A stretch of DNA of 56,770 bases from a virus, in the IMG/VR virus record IMGVR_UViG_3300032893_000054, positions 1 through 56,770 of that record, one strand, 5' to 3'. Shown one piece after another: positions 1-9,600 of this stretch. Position 1 is the first letter of the stretch, and each line of letters begins with the position of its first letter. The notes below the pieces were generated by a model. It was given only the letters and a program-made list of their open reading frames with translations. It ran no database searches and was not told the DNA's origin. The position numbers and the translations under genes were made by a program.

Positions 1-127
1 GCGAACGCCGCTGGTGGCTACAACATCTACCGCACCGTCGCAGGCGGCGCCTCGGGCACGGAGCACTTCGTCGCGACCGTCGCTGGCCAATCCACGGTCG
101 CCTACACCGACAACACCGCCGACGGCT
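1..127. repeat. Terminal direct repeat, left copy (circular-contig overlap)
   Basis: Bases 1-127 are identical to bases 56644-56770. The length of exactly 127 equals a common de Bruijn k-mer size, and one reading frame continues across the join. I therefore read it as the overlap left when a circular (or circularly permuted) genome is assembled, not as a packaged terminal repeat. Confidence 0.93.
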
Positions 128-2157
128 CGCTCGGCCCGGCCACGCCACCCGCCTCCGACACGACGCAGGTGTGCCAGTTCTACAATTTCACCTTCCCCTC
201 CTATGGCGCGGGCCAGATCATCAAGACGCTCCCGGCGGACCTCCTGCCCTATCAAGGCGGCGGCGTCGGCGGCGGCACTGGCGGCTCCGGCTCCGGCGGC
301 GGCGGCAACTCCGGCTACAATCCTCCCACTCCCGTCGGCGGCGTGGCGGGCAACCTCTCTCCCCTGCCCCAGATCGTCCAGTTCGTCAACAAGATGATGC
401 TGGCGCTGGGCAACGGGATCACGCCGTACCAGTCCGACGGCACCACGGGCGGCACCACGCAACTCACCAACACGTTCTCCGCCACCTACCCGGCATGGGC
501 AGCCTCGACTCTCTTCAACCAAGGCGACCAGATCCAGGCCACTGTGAGCGCGGTCGCGTATGTGTTCACCGCCAAGCAAGGCGGCGAAACGGGCTCCGGT
601 GGTGCGCCATCCTTCTCCGCGACGCTGGGCTCGACGATCGCGGACAACAATATCATCTGGGTCAACTCGGGGCAGGTCTCCAATTCCCCTCCCCCGCGCG
701 GCGGGGCGCACGCGGAGGTCTACGCGAGCTCGCTCTGGGTGGCCAATACAGGCGTCAGCGAATCCTCGGATCAGCTCGACGGGCCGTCAGCGCTGCGTAT
801 GTCGGACCTCAACAATCCTCTGTCGTGGAATCCACTGAACGCGGCGCAGATCTCCCCCGACGACGGCGACCAGTGCTCCGGCATCAAGGCGTTCACCGTG
901 GCCGAGGCAGGCATCGCGCCACAGAACTTCCTCATGTTCTTCAAGAATTTCTCCACATACCTGATCCAGGGAGTGTTCGGCGCCACCGACTTCTCGATCA
1001 CGCGGCTGCAGACTGACCTCGGCTGCGTGGCGCCGCGCTCTCTCCAGTTCGTCCCGGGCTACGGGATCATGCGGCTCTCTCACCTGGGATTCGCGGTGAC
1101 CGATGGCATCTCCGACAAGTTGCAGGATCCAGAGGCCATCCGCCCGTACCTGTTCCCCGAATCCACCGAGACTGATATCACGCCGATCGACCAAGGCTAC
1201 CTGTGGTTCTCGAAGGGCGCGCAGACCGCCAACCCTCCTATGTATGTGTGCGCGGTGCCGCTGCAGGGACTCGCCGCGACTATCTTCGGCGCGATCTCGG
1301 TCACCGCGGTGTACTCGTCCGGCGGCCCGGCTACCCTCAACGCGGGCAACTATTACATCCGCATCCAGTTCACCACGTCCGGCGGTCAGACCTACACCTC
1401 CGGCGAATACTCGCTGCAGATCGTCTCCGGTGGGAGCCAGTTCTGCCAAGGAATCTACATCACCCTCCCCTCGAACTCGCAGATCGCCTCGTGGCGCGTC
1501 TACGTCGGCTCCGCGTCCGGCCAGCAGACCGAATACACCGCCGTCGCCGCTGGCACGCCGAGCGTCATCCTCAACAACTCTACCTCCTACACGTCCAGCG
1601 ACATCGTAGCCGGGCTGGGCGGCCAGCTCTCGCGCATCTTCTGCTACGACCTCGTGCTCAAGTCGTGGACGATCGTGGACCTCCCGTTCCCGATCTCGGT
1701 GCTGCGCCAGTTCCGCACTCCCGGCTCGATCCCGCTGACCGTGATGGCGGGATTCTCCGACGGCGCGCTCCGCCGCTGGCAGGCTGGCGACTCCACGTGG
1801 GACGCAGGCGCGACCAACGCGGGTGCGGCCTCGACCTCCGTCCAGTGGTCGTTTCAGGACGCTGAGGTATTCGCGGAAGGCGGTACGGTCAACCTCTTCC
1901 ACAACCAGGTGATCATCCGCGGCGACGGCGGTCCCAACTCCATTTCCGTGACGCCGGAACTCGATGGGAACATCCTCGCGACCATCCAGACCGCCCTGAC
2001 CGCGCTCGGCAACAACCAGTACGAGGCCCGCGCGCGCATCCTCCAGACCGCGGAGAACCTGAACCTGACCGTCAGCGGCTCCGGACCTGCCACGGTCGAG
2101 GCGATCGACTACGTGGTCGTGCCGAAGCCTGTGGGCACTCCGGTGGTGATCTCATGA
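1..2157 (+). CDS. Nozzle / packaged-DNA-stabilisation-like protein, 3' part (gene starts at 56203)
   Basis: This is the C-terminal 718 codons of a gene that begins at 56203 and crosses the contig join; base 1 is a first codon position and the frame is open. The whole protein is 865 aa. An Fn3-like segment (GGYNIYRT, then a TDN-rich strand) lies at the join. A glycine-rich linker follows, then a region (about bases 700-1150) with a pattern I associate with P22 gp10-like and tail-tubular-B-like beta-propeller nozzles: NPLSWNPLNA, FKNFSTYLIQG, and a GC..RS..FV...GI..LS..G run. A second Ig/Fn3-like insert (YYIRIQFTTSGG) interrupts the C-terminal half. It sits directly after the adaptor gene, the usual podovirus order. 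The fold is inferred from pattern and context. Confidence 0.7.
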   Translation, partial: ANAAGGYNIYRTVAGGASGTEHFVATVAGQSTVAYTDNTADGSLGPATPPASDTTQVCQFYNFTFPSYGAGQIIKTLPADLLPYQGGGVGGGTGGSGSGGGGNSGYNPPTPVGGVAGNLSPLPQIVQFVNKMMLALGNGITPYQSDGTTGGTTQLTNTFSATYPAWAASTLFNQGDQIQATVSAVAYVFTAKQGGETGSGGAPSFSATLGSTIADNNIIWVNSGQVSNSPPPRGGAHAEVYASSLWVANTGVSESSDQLDGPSALRMSDLNNPLSWNPLNAAQISPDDGDQCSGIKAFTVAEAGIAPQNFLMFFKNFSTYLIQGVFGATDFSITRLQTDLGCVAPRSLQFVPGYGIMRLSHLGFAVTDGISDKLQDPEAIRPYLFPESTETDITPIDQGYLWFSKGAQTANPPMYVCAVPLQGLAATIFGAISVTAVYSSGGPATLNAGNYYIRIQFTTSGGQTYTSGEYSLQIVSGGSQFCQGIYITLPSNSQIASWRVYVGSASGQQTEYTAVAAGTPSVILNNSTSYTSSDIVAGLGGQLSRIFCYDLVLKSWTIVDLPFPISVLRQFRTPGSIPLTVMAGFSDGALRRWQAGDSTWDAGATNAGAASTSVQWSFQDAEVFAEGGTVNLFHNQVIIRGDGGPNSISVTPELDGNILATIQTALTALGNNQYEARARILQTAENLNLTVSGSGPATVEAIDYVVVPKPVGTPVVIS

Positions 2158-2561
2158 CGACGCGCGTGCATGGCGAGCTCGACGTCCGGCATCCCTACGT
2201 GAATGAAGTCCCGCCGGAGCTGATGACCGGATTCGAGTCCCTCCCCATCGATCCGGAATGGCAGTGGGTGCTGACCGTCGACGGCCGCATCCGCGCGCAG
2301 ATGCTATGCGCCTCCGCGCATGGCATGCTGCTCATCCTGCGCGTCAAAGCGATGCCCGACGCGCCTGCCGCATGGCTCGTATGTTTTATGCGACGTGTAT
2401 TGGCCGACGCACGTGCCCTCGGTATGATTGGCTACGTTAGCTTCCTCAGCGACCGCAACCCGCAGGAAGTCAAGCTGATGCGGATCGTGCAGCGGGCGGG
2501 CGGGCTGCTGCTGCCCCAGTCCGGCGCGATGGTCGCAGGGTCGCTGGAGGTAGGGTACTGA
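2154..2561 (+). CDS. GNAT-like acetyltransferase, putative
   Basis: 135 aa. The start overlaps the nozzle stop by 4 bp (ATGA), so translation is coupled. The layout resembles small GNAT domains: an acidic N-terminus, beta strands around WQWVLTVDGRI and MLLILRVKA, a long helix (WLVCFMRRVLADARALG), and a C-terminal RIVQRAGG segment like the GNAT 'lyeklGF' end. GNAT-like proteins often follow nozzle or tail genes in podovirus maps, where they may modify host or virion proteins. I see no certain acetyl-CoA P-loop motif, so the family call is tentative. Confidence 0.45.
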   Translation: MTTRVHGELDVRHPYVNEVPPELMTGFESLPIDPEWQWVLTVDGRIRAQMLCASAHGMLLILRVKAMPDAPAAWLVCFMRRVLADARALGMIGYVSFLSDRNPQEVKLMRIVQRAGGLLLPQSGAMVAGSLEVGY

Positions 2562-2917
2562 TGCCGGAGGGACTGATTGCGCTGCTGCCTGCCCTGATCC
2601 CGGCCGCGACGGCTGGCACCGAGGTCGGACTGCAACTGTCCGGGGCGCTGACTCCCAGCACGTCCAGCGGCCCGACGCAGCAGCAACTCCAGCAACAGCA
2701 GCAACAGCAGCAGCAGGCACTGACCACGCAGGAGCAGGCCGCGTTCAAGCATGCCGCGCCGGACGCGCAATCGCAGACCGGCGGGGCGCTGTCGGACCCG
2801 TCGTTCGCGGCCATGGTGGCGGAACTCTCAGGCTCACCAGCGGACGTGGGCCTCGCGCAGCAGACATTGTTCGGCAGCACGCCGGGCCTATCGTCGAGCA
2901 ACGCAGGAGGATCGTAA
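2561..2917 (+). CDS. Polyglutamine-containing virion-associated protein, unknown
   Basis: 118 aa, start overlapping the previous stop by one base (TGATG). It opens with a short hydrophobic helix (LIALLPALIPAATAG), followed by a run in which 12 of 13 residues are Gln (bases about 2677-2715), and ends in a Ser/Gly-rich tail. I recognise no family. It lies between the nozzle and three larger Q/A-rich helical proteins, the position of internal or ejection proteins in podoviruses. A structural or ejection accessory role is inferred from place only. Confidence 0.6.
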   Translation: MPEGLIALLPALIPAATAGTEVGLQLSGALTPSTSSGPTQQQLQQQQQQQQQALTTQEQAAFKHAAPDAQSQTGGALSDPSFAAMVAELSGSPADVGLAQQTLFGSTPGLSSSNAGGS

Positions 2918-3531
2918 TGCCGGACGCACTCTCCCAGATCGGATCGTTCTTCACCTCCGGCGCAGGCAAGGCTGTCGAAGGCGGCGCGGCTGCTGGGACC
3001 GGGCTGATCCAGAACCTCCTCGCCAATCGCGAAGCTACGAAGAAACAGAACTTCGTCGAGAGCCTGATCACCAACCCGGCCAAGTTCAGCCAGTACGTCG
3101 CGTCGTTCGAGAAGCCGCTGACCGCTGGCCTGACCGCCGACATTTCGCGGCAGACGGATGCCTACGGCGCCGAGCGTGGCCTCGGCTCCTCCCCTGCGAT
3201 CATGAAGGACGTGCTCGCGCAGGCACTGGCCCCGTACTACCTCCAGCAACAGCAGATGGCGCAGCAGCAGGCGCTGCAGGGGCTCGGGATCTACGAGCAG
3301 TCGCCGACGACGAAGCCGATCGACGTATCCTCGATCCTCAAGGCGATCATGATGGGCGGCAAGACGCCCCTCCCACCCGGGCCGCCAACCGCGGACCCCG
3401 GGACCAGCGTGCTTCAGCCGTCCTACATGCCCGGTAACGCACCGGTGCCGCCACCGTACTTCGATCCTAACGCGACAGGCCAGCTCCCCAGCCCGTCGTT
3501 CGAAGCTGACTCCACGGGGCTATTCTCATGA
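2917..3531 (+). CDS. Candidate internal virion (ejection) protein, 204 aa
   Basis: Starts ATG at 2917 after AGGAGG, overlapping the preceding stop by one base. The N-terminus is Gly/Ala-rich (about residues 1-30), the middle is helical and Q-rich (ALAPYYLQQQQMAQQQALQGLG), and the C-terminal 60 residues are Pro-rich and disordered. No family is recognised. Low complexity, helix content and a place downstream of the nozzle fit a DNA-ejection protein. It is co-transcribed with its neighbours, and the next gene starts inside its last codons. Confidence 0.6.
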   Translation: MPDALSQIGSFFTSGAGKAVEGGAAAGTGLIQNLLANREATKKQNFVESLITNPAKFSQYVASFEKPLTAGLTADISRQTDAYGAERGLGSSPAIMKDVLAQALAPYYLQQQQMAQQQALQGLGIYEQSPTTKPIDVSSILKAIMMGGKTPLPPGPPTADPGTSVLQPSYMPGNAPVPPPYFDPNATGQLPSPSFEADSTGLFS

Positions 3532-4598
3532 GCGCCTTCCTCACTTCCCTCGCCTCCGTCGCCGACCAGTACGGCCAGGCGAAGGAGTCCGCGCGGCAGG
3601 AGAAGCAGCAGATCGCCGAGAAGGCCCAACGCATGGACGTCGAGCAAGCCTATCTACAGTTGGCTCGGCAGGCGGAGGCGCGGCAACGGGAATCGGAGCA
3701 GGCGCGGATCGCTCAAGGCGACATCATCAAGGTCGGCAATCGGCTGTGGTCCGTATCCAAGGGCAAGTTCATCGACCCGCAGCAACCTGACCCGATGATG
3801 CACCTCCGCGAGTTCATAAAGACTCTCCCGCCGGATATCCAGAAGGGAGCCACGGCACGCGCGCAGGCCATCGCGGAGCAGGATCCGAACGACCCCAAGG
3901 GAGTGATCACCGAGGTCATGCGGTACGCGGACGAGGCCCAACGATTGGCACAGGCCGAAGCCAACCGACGTGAGGATACCAAGACGCGCCATCAGGAGCA
4001 CGAAGAGGACGTCAAGAACCAGCACGAGTTCCAGCAGCAGCAACGCCGTGAGCTAGAAGCCTTCCAGCGCAACATGGTCGACTGGCGTCTGCAGGAAAAG
4101 GCCAAGCAGATGAACCCGCAGGAGCGTCAGATCTATGACTCCGTCCGCGGCATGGAGCCCATGATCAATCGCACCGTCACCTTCCTCGAACAGACGAAGG
4201 ACGCATCCGGCAAGCCGCTGAAGGATGAGAACGATCTCGTGTTTGGGAACCGCTCAGCGCTGATGCAGCACTTGCGGTTCAAGGGATACCAGTTCGGCCA
4301 ATCGCAGGAGGCAGCAACGCAGCAGCTCATCAAGAATGCCGCCGCGCTGCAGATCATGGGAGCCGCGCCGTGGCGCAACATCGCTGGACGCTCCAAGTAC
4401 AGCTACGAGGTCATCATCCAGCACCTGCCGCGGCCGACGGACACGCCCGGCCAGCTCTATGACAAGATCACATGGCTACGGGACAACGTGATCCCGGACG
4501 TGAAGCAATCGCTGGCGGGGTATGAGACTCCGGGCGGCAGCGGCAGTGTAGGTGGCGCTGGAGCGTCGGATTCCGATCCTCTAGGAGTGCTCAAGTAA
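3528..4598 (+). CDS. Coiled-coil candidate ejection protein, 356 aa
   Basis: ATG at 3528 overlaps the upstream stop (ATGA). Residues about 15-70 and 130-195 are highly charged, Q/E/R-rich helices that should form coiled coils (for example QEHEEDVKNQHEFQQQQRR). The C-terminal third is a more globular helical region, and the tail is Gly/Ser-rich. No enzymatic motif was seen. This composition, and the place between two other helical late proteins, match podovirus inner-core or pilot proteins, but sequence alone does not prove it. Confidence 0.6.
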   Translation: MSAFLTSLASVADQYGQAKESARQEKQQIAEKAQRMDVEQAYLQLARQAEARQRESEQARIAQGDIIKVGNRLWSVSKGKFIDPQQPDPMMHLREFIKTLPPDIQKGATARAQAIAEQDPNDPKGVITEVMRYADEAQRLAQAEANRREDTKTRHQEHEEDVKNQHEFQQQQRRELEAFQRNMVDWRLQEKAKQMNPQERQIYDSVRGMEPMINRTVTFLEQTKDASGKPLKDENDLVFGNRSALMQHLRFKGYQFGQSQEAATQQLIKNAAALQIMGAAPWRNIAGRSKYSYEVIIQHLPRPTDTPGQLYDKITWLRDNVIPDVKQSLAGYETPGGSGSVGGAGASDSDPLGVLK

Positions 4599-6487
4599 TG
4601 GCCACACAGCCTCTTACCGTAGATCAGTTCGCAGCGTCGATCAAGGCTAAGTACCCTCAATACGACTCGATTCCAGACGCGCAACTGGTGGAAAAGATTG
4701 TGGCGAAATATCCACAGTATAAGTCCCGGATCGGTGGAGCGGCACCACAGCCTCCCGGAGTGCCTAGCGCCCCGCCTATCCCGTTCGCCGACCGTGTGAT
4801 CCAACGGCTCAGTGAGAACGCGAAGGGCGTAGCGCAGATGCCTTCCGACATCATCACCGACGCCCGGTCGCGCTACGACGCGCGTCGCGGCAAGGAATTC
4901 GGCCCACTTAATGCTGCTCACTCGGCGTTCGAGGCGGTGGAGTCCAAGGGAGTCGAGCCTGCACTGCAGGGACTCTACTCTGTATCCACTCCGGGGCTGA
5001 TCGGTCGTATGTCGTCGAAGGAAGACCCTGCCATCACCGCCGCTGATCTGGGCACGTTCTTCGCCACCAGCGGCGAGGAGCCTGTCCGTGGTGCGCTTGA
5101 GGGTGGTGCCAAGCTACTCGACAAGATTCTAGGCAAGGTAGGCGGCGCGACCCGCATCCTCGGACAGGAGATGGCTGGGGCAGGTAAGGAACCTGTCTAT
5201 CTAGAGCGCCTGCGTCGATTCGCAGTGGCGAATGAACGCTTGGAGCGCTACAAAGGCGACGTGGATAGCGTGATCAAGGAGAACGCGCAACGACTGCAGG
5301 AACACTCCAGCAAGGCCCGTGAGGCGCAAGCGGTGTACCAGAAGGAACTAGCAGACTATCAGCAAGCCACGGCGGATAAGAAGGCTGCGCATGCTGAGAA
5401 GGTGAAGGTGGCTCGTGATGAGTGGGTGCAGAAGGCCTACGAGGCCAAGCGTCTACAGGCCCAGCACGATAGCGCACAGGCCCAACTCGACACCATTAAG
5501 CGTGGGCAGGAGGCCTACGCCAAGATCGTCAAGCAAAACGTAGACTCTACCTACGCTGCCGTGAAGGGGAGTCTCGATCAGCGCTGGAAGGCGGTCAACG
5601 ACACGGTGGGCACGACCACACCCATAAATTCCGTCGCCGTTCGGGACGCGATCGAAGCGGCCAAGGAAAAGTACCTGATGGGTGCACCAGAGAGCCTGAA
5701 AGTCTTCAACGATCTCACGCGCCAGATGCAAGGCCCGGAACAATTGGACGCTGCGTCTGGAATCGAGCAATCCCTGCGCCCGCTTACGTGGGGCGAGGGA
5801 CGGGTGCACTACTCCGCGCTCGGAGACAAGATGTATTCCGGCGAACTCCCCGGCAACGTCTATCACGCGCTCGGCGCCGTGCGTGATGCGTTGGACAGGC
5901 AACTCAGTGACGTTGCTAAGGCTCGCGGCGCAGGCAAGATGTACGACTCCGTTCGCGCTGACTGGTCGCGCTTCATGGACGACTGGCGCGACATGCGATC
6001 TATCTCAGTCGGTGGCAGCCCCTTAGCCCGCGTGATGCGTGCACAGGATCCCGGCTTCGTCGCGGCGCAGATCACAGGCAAGGCGGGAGAGCGCATGGCA
6101 GCTACGCTGGGCCACTACAAGCAATTCGGAGGCAATCCGGAAGCGGTATCCAAGTACCGTGCGCTGGGCGACCGCGCCAAGAGCGTCCCCAAGGTACGCG
6201 TACCTGCTGCGCCGGGGAAACTGGAACTACCTCCCGAGCCTAAGACAGGCGAAGCGCCAACGCCAAGCACTGTCAAGGCTGCCAAGCTGAAGCCTGCGCC
6301 TCGATTCGAATTACCTAAGGAAGTTGATCCGGTTGAAGTGCGTCGACGCAAGTTGGCGGAGATGGCCGGACGACCGTTCCGATTCTACGATCTGTTCCCA
6401 CCGTACCTGATCGAGCACTTGGCGGTGAAGAGTCCTGCCATCCGGGAGTGGCTGGCCACACAGACCCGACAGGAGTTGAAGCCATGA
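4598..6487 (+). CDS. Large coiled-coil candidate ejection/pilot protein, 629 aa
   Basis: Begins ATG at 4598, one base into the previous stop. The first 50 residues hold two similar short repeats, each a helix followed by KYPQY (KAKYPQYDS and VAKYPQYKS). Residues about 205-320 are a long Lys/Glu/Ala/Gln coiled coil. Pro-rich stretches follow near residues 525-580. No lytic transglycosylase signature was found. The largest protein of the helical late set, it is the best candidate for the main ejection protein. Base composition is somewhat lower in GC than the fibre genes downstream. Confidence 0.6.
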   Translation: MATQPLTVDQFAASIKAKYPQYDSIPDAQLVEKIVAKYPQYKSRIGGAAPQPPGVPSAPPIPFADRVIQRLSENAKGVAQMPSDIITDARSRYDARRGKEFGPLNAAHSAFEAVESKGVEPALQGLYSVSTPGLIGRMSSKEDPAITAADLGTFFATSGEEPVRGALEGGAKLLDKILGKVGGATRILGQEMAGAGKEPVYLERLRRFAVANERLERYKGDVDSVIKENAQRLQEHSSKAREAQAVYQKELADYQQATADKKAAHAEKVKVARDEWVQKAYEAKRLQAQHDSAQAQLDTIKRGQEAYAKIVKQNVDSTYAAVKGSLDQRWKAVNDTVGTTTPINSVAVRDAIEAAKEKYLMGAPESLKVFNDLTRQMQGPEQLDAASGIEQSLRPLTWGEGRVHYSALGDKMYSGELPGNVYHALGAVRDALDRQLSDVAKARGAGKMYDSVRADWSRFMDDWRDMRSISVGGSPLARVMRAQDPGFVAAQITGKAGERMAATLGHYKQFGGNPEAVSKYRALGDRAKSVPKVRVPAAPGKLELPPEPKTGEAPTPSTVKAAKLKPAPRFELPKEVDPVEVRRRKLAEMAGRPFRFYDLFPPYLIEHLAVKSPAIREWLATQTRQELKP

Positions 6488-6672
6488 GCAAGCGCCGCGC
6501 CAAGAAGTCCGGAGTCAGCAACAAGATCGCCAAGCTCGTCCGCGAAGGGAAGACGCCTGAGCAGGCTGCGGGCGAGGCCTACGGCATGGAGCGCGAGGGA
6601 CGGCTCACGCACGCCGGAGGGTATATTCGCTCGTCCGCCAAGCGCCGCCGCCGAAAGGGATCACGCACATGA
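6484..6672 (+). CDS. Small basic protein, 62 aa
   Basis: Start chosen at ATG 6484: AGGAG lies 8 bases upstream and the start overlaps the preceding stop (ATGA); an upstream in-frame ATG lacks this. The ends are strongly basic (MSKRRAKKSG... and ...SSAKRRRRKGSRT), around a short helix (VREGKTPEQAAGEAYGM) resembling small phage 'KTPEQA-AIAy' proteins. Probably nucleic-acid binding. It is one of several tiny basic proteins in the late operon. Confidence 0.65.
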   Translation: MSKRRAKKSGVSNKIAKLVREGKTPEQAAGEAYGMEREGRLTHAGGYIRSSAKRRRRKGSRT

Positions 6673-9600
6673 TCAAGAGACTGGCATTCCTGTTACTCCT
6701 GCTGTCGGGCATCGCCGCCGCGCAATCCACCGGTATCCTGAGCCCCGGCGGCGTCGGCGTGTCCTGCAACGCGGTCACGGCGGCCTCGGCGAACAACCCC
6801 GGCACCGCCGGCGGCTGCACCTCGTTCAACCTTCTGGCCAGCGGCGGCCAGCTCCCGGGATTCTACACGTGGACGGTCTCGACCACGGGATCCCCATCCG
6901 GCTTGAGCGTCAAGCTGATGGGCTCGGTCGACGGAACCAACTGGACGCAGGTCGATGTCGTCAGCAGCGCTACGACGACCAACGACGGGCCGTATGCGTA
7001 TCGATTCCTCGGCTGCATCGTGGCCACGCTCAGCGGCGGCTCCTCACCGACAGCCACCTGCCTCATCTCGGTCGGCACGTCCGGCACGGGCGGAGGCGGC
7101 GCGGGGATCACGATCACCACGGTGGCTGGCCTAGCGTCCGTGTCCGGCAAGAAGAACGGCACCATCGCGACCGTCACCGACGGCGCTTCAGCGTCAGACT
7201 GCACCACCGGCTCCGGCTCTACCGTCGTCAACTGCCAGTACAACGGCTCCGCATGGTCGCAGGTCGTAGCAGCCTCCAGCGGCTCGACCGCCTTCTCCGC
7301 GCTTACCACGTCCACCAACACTACCGCCACGCTGACCTGCGGCACGGGCTGCGCCATCACGACCTCGGGCTCGGGCACCAACACGGCGACCAACACGACG
7401 GGCGTCAATGGCGCCGCGGTCCCAGCATCGAAGACCATCGTCGGCACGAACGGTAGCAACCAACTGGTAGACGCTTCTAGCGCTACCCTAAACAACAACA
7501 CGAACGGCACCGCCGCCAGCCTCAGCGCGATCCTTGCCAACACTCTGGGCGGCACCGGCGCCAACTCCTCCACCTCGAACGGTGTGGCGCAGGTCTCCTC
7601 GGGCACGTGGTCCTTCTCGACCGGACTGGCGAACGGCACGACCGCGACCACCCAGACCACCGGCGACAACTCGACCAAGATCGCTACGGACGCGTTCGTC
7701 GCATCCAGCATCCTGCCCACCGGCACGCAGGGCTACTCCGTATTCAACACTTCCGGCTCGACCGCCTACGCGCCTTCCTCGGCAGCGGGCGTGGATAGCA
7801 CCCAGTTCAGCGGCACCGACCGTTGCGCAGCGGCGAAGACCGACTGGACGACCAACGGTGCCGTGTCCCCGGTCAACATGGTCGGCGAGCAATCGAACGA
7901 GACGACGCAGCTCCTCACCTGCTCCAGCAACCCGTTCCCGGTCGTCGCGGCGTTCGGCGGCAGCGACACGAACAATGGCGGCGTCTTCTGGCTGCCGCAG
8001 GGCGCGCTGAATCCCGCATTCGGGCTGCAGGTAGGCATGGACGGCGTGCTCATCCAGGGCGTTGGCATGGAGGCCAACAACTCCGTCCGCCAGGGCAGCT
8101 TTATCATTCCGCACTCAGGATGGAGCAGCTTCTCCGCGCCAGCCGCGACCTGCTCGCCGGGATCCGGAGGCGGCGCGGTCTGCACGAACTACAACCCGTT
8201 CCTGCTCGCGCTTGGTCCGGTCGTCGGCTACACCTCGACCTATACGACAGCCAGCGGCCCCTACAACACGAAGATCAAGAATGTCTCCTTCGATTGCCAG
8301 CAGATCGCCGGACTCGGCGGCGTCAGCGACGTGGGGCAGGAACTCTCTGGCTTCGACACCGCGACGATCCTGAACTGTCGCACCGTCAGTTTCTTCCAGC
8401 AGTTCGACACAGCGGATCAGGTAGCGATCCAGCATCTCTACGTGCGCCATCCCAACACCTCCTCGGTTGAGGCGAATACGACCCCCGCCACCGGGCTGTC
8501 ATGGTTCAACGACACCAATGGGAACGTCCTGCTCCAGTGGACGAACTCCCCGACCGCGACTCCAGGCTGCGGTATGACGGTGCTGGTCAGCAACGCTTCC
8601 GCCGGCGGCACGCACTCGAACACCATCAACGGGCCGTGGCAGGTATCCGGCCTCGTCGACGCTTCCGGCAACCTGCTCATCTGCGACCGTACCGCAGGGA
8701 CGGCCAGCGACCTGAGCGGACACTTTAGCGGCACGGCGAAGCAGGTCATCTTCGACACTCCGCTGACCCTCGCCGACTCTCAGTCCACGAACACCAACGC
8801 CATCGCGGAATTCTTCACCACCGGCATGGACGTGCAGGCGACCTCCGCCCGCACCGTGCCGGACATGACGATCACCAGCAACATCACAGACTTCACGAAT
8901 GGTATCTATGCCAGAGTCACCACGTCCGGCACGACGATCACCTACTCCAGCGGCAATCACTGGCTAACCTCTACTTCAGGCACGGTCCATATTAACGGCG
9001 TCGGGTACACGATCTCCGGCACTTGCGGCTCGACCTCAACCTGCACGACCGTCCAGACGCTCCCGACCTATGCGACTCCAGTGGTATTCGACTCCGGGAT
9101 GCAGGCTCCGTGGTGCGAACTCACGGTCAGCGGCAACGCGGTCAGCTACGACGGCACGCACGTGGAAGAAGCCGAGAACGGTATCTGCGTCGGGCTGGAG
9201 CAGCAGACGATCGGCCTGACCATGACGAACGTCAGCCCGGGCGTGTACCTGCAGAATGGCATCCACCTATTCTCCACGTTCGGCGCGTGCCTCGGATGCA
9301 CGTTCCGGCCGTCGCAGGTCTACACGGGCTCGATCTCGGTCTACAACTCCTTCGTAGACGACTTCAATCACAACACGCTCACCTCCGCCAACAATCCCTA
9401 CGTGACCTACATGACGGGATGGAGCGGCATCGTCGGCGACGTGGAAGTGTGGGCGCAGACCTGTTCGGAGATGACGAACGGGTGGTGCAACTCCGGCTCC
9501 GGCAGCGCGGCGACGAAGACGTACTACAACAATGGGGTCGCGCAGATCATCCTCAACGGCACTGGGACCATCGCGCTTTCCGGTTGCGCAGGCATGTACA

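Noticed and set aside
787-1902. Minus-strand open frame of 371 codons opposite the nozzle gene
   Set aside because: Low-complexity Arg/Gly/Ala composition, antisense of a real gene.
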